Shown here: positions 22,299 through 31,204 of the stretch, one piece after another | Numbering within the stretch: position 1 is the stretch's first letter | Layout of the letters: the number at the start of each line of letters is the position of its first letter | Assembly (NCBI GenBank): GCA_008638015.1 | Contig: VTPD01000001.1 | Span: forward strand, 42,885-106,884 | Reading direction: 5' to 3' | Source of the DNA: Pelagibacteraceae bacterium | GTDB taxonomy: Bacteria; Pseudomonadota; Alphaproteobacteria; Pelagibacterales; Pelagibacteraceae | Length of the DNA stretch: 64,000 nucleotides | The notes under the pieces: model-generated | What the model saw: the letters and a program-made list of their open reading frames with translations, nothing else | The model's database searches: none | What the model was told of the DNA's origin: nothing | Translations under genes and position numbers: made by a program

Positions 22299-22472
22299 TT
22301 ATTCTTTAATTTTTCTTGCTTCATCGGGAAGCATGATAGGAATTCCATCTTTGACCGGATAAGCCAAGCCAGACTTTTTAGCAATTAATTCATTATTTTC
22401 TTGGTCATAAATTAACTTTTCTTTGGAAAGAGGACATACCAACATAGATAATAAATTTTTATTTAATTCCAT
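22299..22472 (-). CDS. Trm112/YcaR-family small protein (57 aa), absent from supplied ORF track
   Basis: Reverse frame from ATG at 22472: [57 protein letters not shown]. Confidence 0.9.
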   Translation of the reverse strand: MELNKNLLSMLVCPLSKEKLIYDQENNELIAKKSGLAYPVKDGIPIMLPDEARKIKE

Positions 22473-23138
22473 TTAATGAATATTTTTTTGAGAATTGGAT
22501 TGATTGCTCAAAATATAAAAATTAATAATTTGATTTAAAATATTATTTCTTTCTTCCAGCGTTGTGGTTTCAAGTAATCTCTGCTTTTCTCCTGTTGTGA
22601 AAGGACAGATCATAGCCAAAGAATTAATTAATTGATCTGGTTTAACTTTTTCAACAACCTGCCAATCAGTAGACAGTTGAAACATTTTAAAAAATTTTTT
22701 CGTTTTATCAATTAATTCTAATAGATTTTTTTGATCAATTGTATTTTCTTCTTCTTCCACATCATTAGAAAAGTCTTCATAAGAGACCTCAAAAGTTCTA
22801 TATAACTTGTCGTTATTAATTTCTTTAACTACTTTAAATCGAGTGACCCCTTTTAAACTGATTAAATATCTGCCATCTTTTGTTTCAGAATAGTTTTCTA
22901 CTTTACCAAGGCAACCTACTTCAAAAATACGAGGTTTTATTGGATCTATAGTTTGAAGGTTGGGCTGGGCCATTCCAATCAGCTTGCTATTCTTCAGAGC
23001 ATCCTCTGTCATTTGTTTATATCTTGGTTCAAAAATGTTGAGCGGTAAAACTGTATTAGGAAAAAAAATTGCGTTAGAAAGTGGAAATATTGGAATTTCT
23101 TTTGGAATATCTTTTAAATTTATTTTATCTTTTTTCAT
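22473..23138 (-). CDS. LON N-terminal (substrate-binding) domain protein
   Basis: IPIFPLSNAIFFPNTVLPLNIFEPRYKQM; KDGRYLISLKGVTRFKVV; no protease domain. Confidence 0.88.
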   Translation of the reverse strand: MKKDKINLKDIPKEIPIFPLSNAIFFPNTVLPLNIFEPRYKQMTEDALKNSKLIGMAQPNLQTIDPIKPRIFEVGCLGKVENYSETKDGRYLISLKGVTRFKVVKEINNDKLYRTFEVSYEDFSNDVEEEENTIDQKNLLELIDKTKKFFKMFQLSTDWQVVEKVKPDQLINSLAMICPFTTGEKQRLLETTTLEERNNILNQIINFYILSNQSNSQKNIH

Positions 23139-23197
23139 ATCTTGATTTTTATATTGAAAACATATCTTATAAATAATAATTTAACATAAATTAATAA

Positions 23198-23272
23198 GCG
23201 GGTGTAGCTCAGTGGTAGAGCGAATCGTTGCCAACGATTAGGTCGTGGGTTCAATTCCCTTCACCCGCTCCA
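23198..23272 (+). tRNA. tRNA-Gly(GCC), CCA encoded
   Basis: GCGGGTG acceptor arm pairs with CACCCGC; GTAGCTCAGTGGTAGAGC D arm; CGTTGCCAACG anticodon stem-loop; GGGTTCAATTCCC T arm; TCCA end. Confidence 0.97.
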
Positions 23273-23276
23273 AAAA

Positions 23277-23615
23277 ATGACTGAATTACATAAAAAAAAA
23301 TGCATCGCCTGCAGTGGAGACATGCCTGCTTTAACTGAGTCATCCATCCAAGAATTAAATAATAAAATAAAAAATTGGAATGTTGTCAAAGAGGATCAAG
23401 TTTTTAAATTAACTAAATATTTTAAGTTTGAAAATTTTGAAAAAAGTCTTTCTTTTATCAATCAAGTTTCAATTATAGCTGAGACAGAGGGGCACCACCC
23501 AGATCTTTCATTTGGCTGGGGCTATGCCAATATTATAATTTTTACTCACGCGGTTAAGGGTTTGACAGAAAGTGATTTTATTTTAGCTGCTAAAATAGAT
23601 CAGGTTAGTGCTTAA
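23277..23615 (+). CDS. Pterin-4a-carbinolamine dehydratase
   Basis: FINQVSIIAETEGHHPDLSFGWGYANIIIFTHAVKGLTESDF. Confidence 0.93.
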   Translation: MTELHKKKCIACSGDMPALTESSIQELNNKIKNWNVVKEDQVFKLTKYFKFENFEKSLSFINQVSIIAETEGHHPDLSFGWGYANIIIFTHAVKGLTESDFILAAKIDQVSA

Positions 23616-25167
23616 AGTTTCTAATACCTGTAAAAACCATCGCAATACCAGCAGCATCAGCAGCATCAATGACTTCTTGATCTCGTATAGATCCACCCGG
23701 TTGGATAATTGATTTAACACCTAATTTCACTAAAGTTTCTAGACCATCTGCAAATGGAAAAAATGCATCTGATGCAGCTCCACAACCTTCTACTTCATCA
23801 GGAAAAAATTTTTTGGCATTAGCACAGGCTATTTCACTTGAGCCCACCCTGCTCGTTTGTCCTGCTCCAACACCAAGTGTTGTATTATTTTTAGTAATCA
23901 CGATAGCGTTGGATTTTACATGTTTACAAATTTGATTGGCAAATAATAAATTTTCTATTTCTTGCTCTGTTGGTTTTTTTTTAGTTACAATTTTTAAATC
24001 TTGCTTATTTATCATTTGTAAATTTTCATCTTGAGCTAAAAACGTTTTTTGTAGAAACGTTAGATGTTGTATTTTATTTTTTTCTGGCAGATCATATTCT
24101 AGTACTCGCAAATTTTTCTTTTGTGCCAAAATTGCAAGAGCATCTTTTTCAATGGACGGTGTTAAAATCACTTCATAAAAAGTTTTAACCAATTCTGTAG
24201 CTAGCTGAGCATTAATTGTATAATTTAGAGCCACAACCCCTCCAAAAGCACTGATAGGATCGCCGCTAAGGGCTTTTAAATAGGCATTTGTGCCATTCGG
24301 GTCTACTGCACAGCCACATGGGTTATTATGCTTAATTATAGCGCAAATCGGCTTTTTTGGGTCAAAATCAGTTACAAGATTATAAGCGCTATAACTATCG
24401 AGATAATTATTATGACTAAGCTCTTTTCCCTGAAGCTGCTTCAGCTTAGAAAACCCATCAAAATTTCCTGGTATTTCATAAACTGCACTTTCTTGATGAG
24501 GATTTTCTCCGTAACGAAGTTGGGAGATAATTTTTCCACCAATTGTTTTTTTGTCTGAAAATTTATTTTCTTGAATTTGATTCATCCAATTGGAAATCAT
24601 AGAGTCGTAGTAGGCTGTTTCATTAAAAGTCTCGTTTGCCATTTTTTGTCTAAAATTTAGATCTGTTGCACCGTTGTGTTGCTTCAACAGTGTAATAAAT
24701 TCATCGTAGTATTTAACGTTCGGTAAAACCGTTGTGTGTTTAAAATTTTTTGCTGCTGATCGAAGCATGGAAGGTCCACCAATATCGATATTTTCAATTA
24801 ATATTTCTTTTGATGAAGCTGGATCTAAGAGTTTGCTTTCAAAAGGATAAAGATTAACAATCACTAAATTAATTTCCTGAATAGCATTTTCTTTCATGGC
24901 ATTAAGATGATTAGTTTTATCTAAGTCACCCAAAAGACCACCGTGAATTTTTGGATGCAATGTTTTAACTCGCCCATCCATAATTTCAGGAAATCCAGTG
25001 TAATTAGAAATTTCAATACATTCATATCCCTTATCTTTAATGAATTGATAGGTTCCACCTGTGCTGATAATTTCAACATTGAACTGTTTTAAGCATATTA
25101 AAATTGCTTCTAGTTTGGTTTTGTCAGATACGGAAATGAGAGCTCTAGATATTTTTTTTAAGGACAT
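23605..25167 (-). CDS. purH: Bifunctional AICAR transformylase/IMP cyclohydrolase
   Basis: ALISVSDKTKLEAI; RYGENPHQ; GGSIRDQEVIDAAD. Confidence 0.97.
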   Translation of the reverse strand: MSLKKISRALISVSDKTKLEAILICLKQFNVEIISTGGTYQFIKDKGYECIEISNYTGFPEIMDGRVKTLHPKIHGGLLGDLDKTNHLNAMKENAIQEINLVIVNLYPFESKLLDPASSKEILIENIDIGGPSMLRSAAKNFKHTTVLPNVKYYDEFITLLKQHNGATDLNFRQKMANETFNETAYYDSMISNWMNQIQENKFSDKKTIGGKIISQLRYGENPHQESAVYEIPGNFDGFSKLKQLQGKELSHNNYLDSYSAYNLVTDFDPKKPICAIIKHNNPCGCAVDPNGTNAYLKALSGDPISAFGGVVALNYTINAQLATELVKTFYEVILTPSIEKDALAILAQKKNLRVLEYDLPEKNKIQHLTFLQKTFLAQDENLQMINKQDLKIVTKKKPTEQEIENLLFANQICKHVKSNAIVITKNNTTLGVGAGQTSRVGSSEIACANAKKFFPDEVEGCGAASDAFFPFADGLETLVKLGVKSIIQPGGSIRDQEVIDAADAAGIAMVFTGIRNFKH

Positions 25168-25188
25168 GGAGCTAATGTTTATACTCCA

Positions 25189-26832
25189 TTAGTTGCTTTT
25201 TTCTAGAGACCATAAAATTTTATTTATTTCTTTATTTAACGTACCTTCAATCACAATACATTTTGTTTCTTGGACTTTTTCAGTGTCCGCAAAGTACAGG
25301 CTGTTATCAATGGTTATAGTTTGTCCAGGTGACTTAAACTTCCAGCCTTGATTTTCAATACTTATCAGTACATCGCCCCCATGGGTTTGTATGAGTTTAG
25401 CTTCGGGCATAACATGAAAGCGGATAGAAAAATTTAAAAAAGCATAGTCATTTTTGGATACTATTAAAGTGTCTTCTCCATGGAGAAGTTTTTGTTCTTC
25501 ATTGCCAACAATTGTTCGCTCAAACAACGTTCCATACTTTTCTTGGTAACCATCGTGTGCCGAAGATAATGAAAAAGATATTTTGTCATTAGAAAATTCT
25601 CTTTTGTAAACTTTGAGTTTTTTTAATAAAGAATTTCCATGATATTGTTTGATCAAAGGATTTTTTTGAAAAATACAAGAAGAAGTATCATTGATTGTCA
25701 GGCAAGAATGGGCCGCAGTTGATTGACTTAAATAAGCCAGTTCTTTAGAAAAGTTATGAGCGTATCCACAGTTTGTAATAATCTTTGTCCCACCGTACAT
25801 CATTTCAAATGATAAACATCCTGCCTGATAATCCTGAGAATAAAAATCAGATGGTGGATTGTTTGTATCCATGATTGCTTCTAATTTTTTTATTTTTCCA
25901 AATAAGAAATGACTTTCGTTATTATCTTTTACAAATTTATAACCTTTAGATTTGATGAACTGATTAAAGTTTGAACAATCGTAATACTTTGCTCCATTAA
26001 ATAATGGGATAGTGTCATTAGCATACAAAAGAGAAGCATACAGTTTTCCAAGCTGTTCTATACGTTCATCTAAAAATTCAGGTATAGGATATTGAGCAAG
26101 ATATAAACTTTCCTTAATAAGAATGAGGTGATGCAGTATCCAAAATTGATCTTGTATATTTTTGGTCTCAACAAATCCTTTTTTGTCTAAAATATTTTTA
26201 AGTTGATTGTTTAAAATTTTTATAGAGCTGTCTGTGAATTTTTTATAACCCTCAAAAGTAGTCCCTGCTAAAATAAGTGAAAAAAGAGCGTAAATCCTAT
26301 CTTTTTTGCTATGTAGATGAGTAATATTTTTAGATAAGTGAACACATTGTTTGAGAATACTATTTGTTATTTTTGTTCGATAAATTAAATCGTCATGACG
26401 AATTGTTAGACTTGGACTCGTAATCCAAAATATAATTCTATTAGCCAACACTAACAAATCCCAAGTTGTGGATTGATAATTGTTATTTTTTTCTAACCAA
26501 GCATCGATAATTATTTTAGCTAGTTCTTTATCTTTTTTTATATCTAGGTGTGGCAGCCAAGAAAACTTATGAAGATTGTTAATTCTTTCTTGTTTTAAAT
26601 TATTAATTTTCCAAAGATTTTTTTTAAATTGTTTAGCTAGAATATAATTTTTTGTATTTTTATCCTGCAGCTCTCCCAAGATATGTACATTATGAATATC
26701 GTAATTTCTTGAAGCTGGAGTAGCTTTCAGCGATTGATTGTATTGCTTACTATTAAAATAAATTGTTCGAATATTATTTTTCAATAATCTCCACAACGAG
26801 ATAATCCATAATTTTACAAATGAAATTTTCAT
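25189..26832 (-). CDS. Heparinase II/III-family protein
   Basis: AAHSCLTINDTSSCIF; GYQEKYGTLFERTIV; conserved alphaproteobacterial order rpe-heparinase-purH. Confidence 0.8.
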   Translation of the reverse strand: MKISFVKLWIISLWRLLKNNIRTIYFNSKQYNQSLKATPASRNYDIHNVHILGELQDKNTKNYILAKQFKKNLWKINNLKQERINNLHKFSWLPHLDIKKDKELAKIIIDAWLEKNNNYQSTTWDLLVLANRIIFWITSPSLTIRHDDLIYRTKITNSILKQCVHLSKNITHLHSKKDRIYALFSLILAGTTFEGYKKFTDSSIKILNNQLKNILDKKGFVETKNIQDQFWILHHLILIKESLYLAQYPIPEFLDERIEQLGKLYASLLYANDTIPLFNGAKYYDCSNFNQFIKSKGYKFVKDNNESHFLFGKIKKLEAIMDTNNPPSDFYSQDYQAGCLSFEMMYGGTKIITNCGYAHNFSKELAYLSQSTAAHSCLTINDTSSCIFQKNPLIKQYHGNSLLKKLKVYKREFSNDKISFSLSSAHDGYQEKYGTLFERTIVGNEEQKLLHGEDTLIVSKNDYAFLNFSIRFHVMPEAKLIQTHGGDVLISIENQGWKFKSPGQTITIDNSLYFADTEKVQETKCIVIEGTLNKEINKILWSLEKSN

Positions 26833-26843
26833 TTATGAAATAA

Positions 26844-27503
26844 TTAACAATTGCGTAATTGATCTATATTATCTTTAAGATTCTTTTCGTCTTTAAACAA
26901 AGTTGTTCCAGAAACTAAAATATCAACACCAGCTTCCTTTGCTTGTTTACCTGTAATATAATCAATTCCTCCATCAATTTCTATTTCAACAGTTAGATTT
27001 TTTTCATCAATGATTTTACGTAAATCTACTACTTTAGATAAAACTTCTGGCATAAATGACTGACCACCAAATCCTGGATTAACACTCATGATTAAAACTA
27101 GGTCTATGGAGTTTAGAACTGGCAATACTTTTTCAATAGGTGTTTCTGGATTTAGAGATACTCCAGCCTTTTTTCCAAGTGATTTGATCAGCTGAATACT
27201 TGCCTCAAGATCATTTGTTGCTTCTGGGTGGATAGTTATGATGTCTGCTCCAGCGTCTGCAAAATCTTTAATATATCTGTGAACGGGAGCTATCATTAAA
27301 TGAACATCAAAAGGGATGGAAGAATATTTTCTAATTTTTTTTATCACTGGTGGACCAAAAGTTATATTAGGAACAAAATGACCATCCATGACATCAACGT
27401 GCACCAGATCTGCTCCCGATGTATTTAGAGATTGTAATACCTCTCCAAGTTTGCTGAAGTCTGATGAAAGAATAGACGGTGCTATTTTAAGGGATTTTGT
27501 CAT
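26844..27503 (-). CDS. rpe: Ribulose-phosphate 3-epimerase
   Basis: IAPSILSSDFSKLGEVL; VDVMDGHFVPNITFGPPVI. Confidence 0.97.
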   Translation of the reverse strand: MTKSLKIAPSILSSDFSKLGEVLQSLNTSGADLVHVDVMDGHFVPNITFGPPVIKKIRKYSSIPFDVHLMIAPVHRYIKDFADAGADIITIHPEATNDLEASIQLIKSLGKKAGVSLNPETPIEKVLPVLNSIDLVLIMSVNPGFGGQSFMPEVLSKVVDLRKIIDEKNLTVEIEIDGGIDYITGKQAKEAGVDILVSGTTLFKDEKNLKDNIDQLRNC

Positions 27504-27573
27504 TTCATTGTTTAATTAGTTATAATCCTAATAACTTAAAAAACAAAAAAATATATATTTAGGTTGTGGATTT

Positions 27574-27921
27574 TTAGTTTTGCTTACTAAATAGGGTAAC
27601 CAAAAAACCTGTAATTTCACTTTCAAGAGGAAAAGAAAGCATCCCCATGACTGAATAGCCCATTAGATAAGGCATTAAATAAAAACGAAACATATAAAAA
27701 AACCAAGCGACATACAAAGGAACCATAGGCTTAATAAGAAAACCAGGCGTTACAAAATGAAATAAACGAATAACTGGATCTGTAAGTTTTACAAAAGCTT
27801 TCATGAAAAAAAATTCAGAGTCTTCTTTTTGAAAAAAATTCATAGCGGCTCTTCCGATCAGAGTCCACATAACAACACCCAAAACATAATCGATAACTAA
27901 AATGAATGGACTTATGTTCAT
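27574..27921 (-). CDS. YggT-like conserved membrane protein
   Basis: Several hydrophobic helices; FVKLTDPVIRLFHFVTPGFL resembles YggT. Confidence 0.5.
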   Translation of the reverse strand: MNISPFILVIDYVLGVVMWTLIGRAAMNFFQKEDSEFFFMKAFVKLTDPVIRLFHFVTPGFLIKPMVPLYVAWFFYMFRFYLMPYLMGYSVMGMLSFPLESEITGFLVTLFSKQN

Positions 27922-27939
27922 ATTGGGATTTTATAATAA

Positions 27940-27969
27940 AAAAGGGGCGAAAACAAATTCGCCCCTTTT
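27940..27969 (-). terminator. Intrinsic terminator after the symporter gene
   Basis: AAAAGGGGCGAA-AACAAA-TTCGCCCCTTTT hairpin; on the minus strand followed by TTTTTTATTATAA. Confidence 0.85.
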
Positions 27970-27989
27970 AATTTTAAAAGTTTTATTGA

Positions 27990-29825
27990 TTATTCTAGTC
28001 CGCTAACCGTCTTACCAGTAGGGATTCTAATATCATCAACCATTTGTTGAGTTTTAGCATCTGGTTCTTCAGTCGCTAAACTTACAACGATCATTAATAT
28101 TAAACATACTGGAGCTCCGATTAGACCAAAACGTAAATGGTCAATTCCTAACCAAGGAGTTTGAGCCATAAACTTCGGACCAACATAGATTAGGTAAGCA
28201 GTACCTGCTGCTAGACCACCTAGCATTCCTGCAACTGCACCTGCTCTTGTTGCTCTCTTCCACCATACACCAAGCACAAGTGGGAAGAACAATCCTGACA
28301 TTGCAAAATCAAACGCCCAAGCAACGGAACCTAAAATTCCAGTTAGTCTCATTGAAGCAATGTAAGCTCCAAATACACCAACCACAACTAGTAGTACACG
28401 AGCAACAATTAATCTTTTTGCTGTGTCCGCTTTTGGGTTAATCATTTTGTAATATACATCATGTGATAATGCGTTTGAGATCGCAAGAATTAAACCATCT
28501 GCTGTAGACATCGCAGCTGCCATACCGCCGGCCGCAACTAGTCCAGAGATCACATATGGTAATCCTGCAACTTCAGGCGTTGCTAACACAACAACCCCGC
28601 TTCGCATGAAGAACTCGTTCAGTCCAAGTTTGCCATCGCCATTTAAGTCAGCGATAAACACTTGTCCAACTGCAGTCCATTCTTGTACCCATTTAATGCC
28701 TTGCACTTCAGCAATTGATTTACCGATAATCGAAGTTGGAATATTCGGATCGATCAAAGCAATTTTTGAAAGTGTTGCAAGCATTGGAGCTGAGAAGTAA
28801 AGCAAGAAAATAAAGAACAATGACCAAGCCACTGATCTTCTTGCTGCACTTACGCTAGGAGTTGTAAAGTATCTCATTAGGATATGAGGTAAAGAAGCTG
28901 TTCCTACCATCATACAAATTGCTAACGAAATAAATTTCCAAGCAGCCATTGCGCCAGCTGGCACAGCAGAATGTGGATTAGAAATGTAAGCTAATCCTCC
29001 TGGAACTTTAGCAGCTTTTAATGCAGCCGCACTATTTTTCGTTAAGCCTAATGTTTTCTCTAACTCGGCTATTCTTTGCACTTCGTCACCTAACATAAAG
29101 TGAGGGAAGAAGCCCGCTCCGATTTTGTTACTGATCCAGAAAACTGGAAGTAAGTAAGCTATGATTAGAACGATGTACTGAGCCACCTGGGTCCAAGTAA
29201 CCGCTCTCATTCCACCAAGCATTGAACACATCAAGATACTTGCTAGTCCTACATAAACCGCTGTTTCAAACGGAATACCTAGAGCTCTAGAAGCAATTGT
29301 ACCTGTTGCGTTAATTTGGGCAGTCACATAAGTGAATGACGCTAATACCAGAACTAATACCGCAGCAAATCTTGCTACGTTTCCGCCGTATCTTGTTCCA
29401 ATAAAGTCAGGCACTGTGTAACATCCAAATTTTCTCAAATATGGTGCTAGTAATGAAGACACAAGGATATACCCTCCTGTCCAGCCTACTAAGAATGCCA
29501 TGTAAGTATATCCACCGAAGTAAATACCACCTGCCATAGCAACAAATGATGCTCCTGACATCCAGTCAGCAGCTGTTGCCATACCATTAAATACTGTTGG
29601 CACCTCTCTACCTGCTACGTAGTAAGCACTAGCTTGCATCGTTCTGGATAGATATCCAATAAATGCATAGATAAATACTGTAAATCCTACGAACAGAATT
29701 CCAATTGTTTTAGCGGACATACCGTTTGCTTCGCAAATTGCCATTAATAGACAGAATGCTAGGAAACCTCCTGTATATGTGCCGTATATTTTTGGAAGGT
29801 TGTCTACAAATTTTCCTTTAAACAT
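27990..29825 (-). CDS. Sodium:solute symporter (ActP-like/VC_2705-type, likely acetate or short carboxylate)
   Basis: SSF motifs (MATAADWMSGASFVAMAGGIYFGGYTYMAFLVGWTGGYI); pairs with DUF4212 small subunit; acs nearby. Confidence 0.85.
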   Translation of the reverse strand: MFKGKFVDNLPKIYGTYTGGFLAFCLLMAICEANGMSAKTIGILFVGFTVFIYAFIGYLSRTMQASAYYVAGREVPTVFNGMATAADWMSGASFVAMAGGIYFGGYTYMAFLVGWTGGYILVSSLLAPYLRKFGCYTVPDFIGTRYGGNVARFAAVLVLVLASFTYVTAQINATGTIASRALGIPFETAVYVGLASILMCSMLGGMRAVTWTQVAQYIVLIIAYLLPVFWISNKIGAGFFPHFMLGDEVQRIAELEKTLGLTKNSAAALKAAKVPGGLAYISNPHSAVPAGAMAAWKFISLAICMMVGTASLPHILMRYFTTPSVSAARRSVAWSLFFIFLLYFSAPMLATLSKIALIDPNIPTSIIGKSIAEVQGIKWVQEWTAVGQVFIADLNGDGKLGLNEFFMRSGVVVLATPEVAGLPYVISGLVAAGGMAAAMSTADGLILAISNALSHDVYYKMINPKADTAKRLIVARVLLVVVGVFGAYIASMRLTGILGSVAWAFDFAMSGLFFPLVLGVWWKRATRAGAVAGMLGGLAAGTAYLIYVGPKFMAQTPWLGIDHLRFGLIGAPVCLILMIVVSLATEEPDAKTQQMVDDIRIPTGKTVSGLE

Positions 29826-30091
29826 TAGTCATCCCTCCCTGCATCGCTTACGCCATGCTCTTCATCTATCTCCTGTTGTTTTCCAGTTGACCAGAAGATT
29901 ATTATTACGAAAGCAGCAAGTGAACCTTGTGCTGTCATATAATAAGCTAGTGGATAACCAAGAAAACTCATGGAGTTTATGTCATGTCCAAACATGAACA
30001 CCACGTATCCGAAAAAAAACCACAGAGCTAATGTAATTTTCATTAACCCTTTCGTCTTTTCCCAATGCGCTTCATTGTTTTTTGACGCCAT
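29825..30091 (-). CDS. DUF4212-family symporter small subunit
   Basis: Two TM helices; overlaps symporter start; FFGYVVFMFGHDINSMSFLGYPLAYYMTAQGSL. Confidence 0.85.
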   Translation of the reverse strand: MASKNNEAHWEKTKGLMKITLALWFFFGYVVFMFGHDINSMSFLGYPLAYYMTAQGSLAAFVIIIFWSTGKQQEIDEEHGVSDAGRDD

Positions 30092-30262
30092 TGTTTCCCC
30101 CTTAAGGTTATTAATTAATTAATTGGTAGACATTATTTATGTAATTGCCGAAGTCAAAGTTAAATTTTTTAATTTTTTTGAACTTTTGTTAATTTTTTTT
30201 TTGCATATGCACAAAAACTAATAAAATAGTACATAATTTCGAATATTTGATATGGAGTATTC

Positions 30263-30895
30263 ATGTTTAAAAAAGAGCAAATTGAAGAGCATATTAGTGC
30301 TTTAAAAGAATATTTTTTTGTTCCTTTAAAAAAAATTTTTATTGGTGAAAAAAAAATCAAAACTTTGTTTGATTTAGAAGAATTTATTCAAACCAAATCT
30401 GCAATCATTACTCAACACACGTTGTATGGTTATTTAAAAACAAGAATTGGAACAAGACATGTCATGTTGTTTGGTGATGAGCAATTTTCTAAATCTATTG
30501 ATATTGCCAAGTGGAATATTTACACCGTCTCTATTCAAGACCTTTGCCTTTATTGCTTTTCCTATCTTGCAAGCAACAATCTATGCAGCAATATGGATTT
30601 AGCAACAGATGTTTTTCACCGCATTTTAGATGGTGAGAAAAAAAACGGACTGGAAGATTTAATTTATCAAAACGCAATCAAAGATTTTGATGAAAGAGTA
30701 AAATCCATTCACTGGAAAACTTATTGTGAAGGTGAATGTTTTGAAAAAAGTTCTTACGCTTTATATAGGTGGGCACCGATCGCTGACGAATTAAAAAAAC
30801 TAGATAAAAGTATTGTTATACGATCCATGGAATTGAAGTGGGATAATTTAAAAAAAGATTTTGTTAAATTAATTGATTTTGATACTTTGGTTTAA
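30263..30895 (+). CDS. Conserved hypothetical protein
   Basis: 210-aa ORF with TLYGYLKTRIGTRHVMLFGDEQFSKSIDIAKWNIY; the family looks alphaproteobacterial but no function recognised. Confidence 0.75.
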   Translation: MFKKEQIEEHISALKEYFFVPLKKIFIGEKKIKTLFDLEEFIQTKSAIITQHTLYGYLKTRIGTRHVMLFGDEQFSKSIDIAKWNIYTVSIQDLCLYCFSYLASNNLCSNMDLATDVFHRILDGEKKNGLEDLIYQNAIKDFDERVKSIHWKTYCEGECFEKSSYALYRWAPIADELKKLDKSIVIRSMELKWDNLKKDFVKLIDFDTLV

Positions 30896-30897
30896 TC

Positions 30898-31203
30898 ATG
30901 AAGTCATTTAAAGACATTGCAAATGAATCTTTAGAGGAAGTAAAACAAAGAAAAGGGGAGGATAATAATAAACTCTTGGAGCAATTAAAAAGTATCAACC
31001 ATCAGATTGCTAATTATCCAACTCCAATTGCTGGATGTGATGCGCAATTTAATTTTTTATTAGAAGAAAAAGAGCGCATAAGTAAAATTATTACTTTTAA
31101 TAAAGAACACAAAACCAATACAAAAGAAATTGACGGGCCCAAAGGTCCAGAACCCACTCGTTATGGAGACTGGGAAAAAAAAGGTATTGTTACCGATTTT
31201 TAA
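30898..31203 (+). CDS. DUF1674/SDHAF4-like protein with N-terminal extension
   Basis: C-terminal DGPKGPEPTRYGDWEKKGIVTDF matches the SDHAF4/DUF1674 signature. Confidence 0.82.
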   Translation: MKSFKDIANESLEEVKQRKGEDNNKLLEQLKSINHQIANYPTPIAGCDAQFNFLLEEKERISKIITFNKEHKTNTKEIDGPKGPEPTRYGDWEKKGIVTDF

Positions 31204-31204
31204 T

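Noticed and set aside
25189-26832. Heparinase II/III gene as a sign of polysaccharide degradation specialisation
   Set aside because: It sits in the widely conserved alphaproteobacterial rpe-heparinase-purH order, so it is ordinary context rather than an accessory polysaccharide locus.
30100-30262. TTAATTAATTAATT tandem and long T-runs between DUF4212 and the hypothetical gene
   Set aside because: Low-complexity AT sequence in a divergent promoter gap; no structured RNA or convincing operator could be supported.
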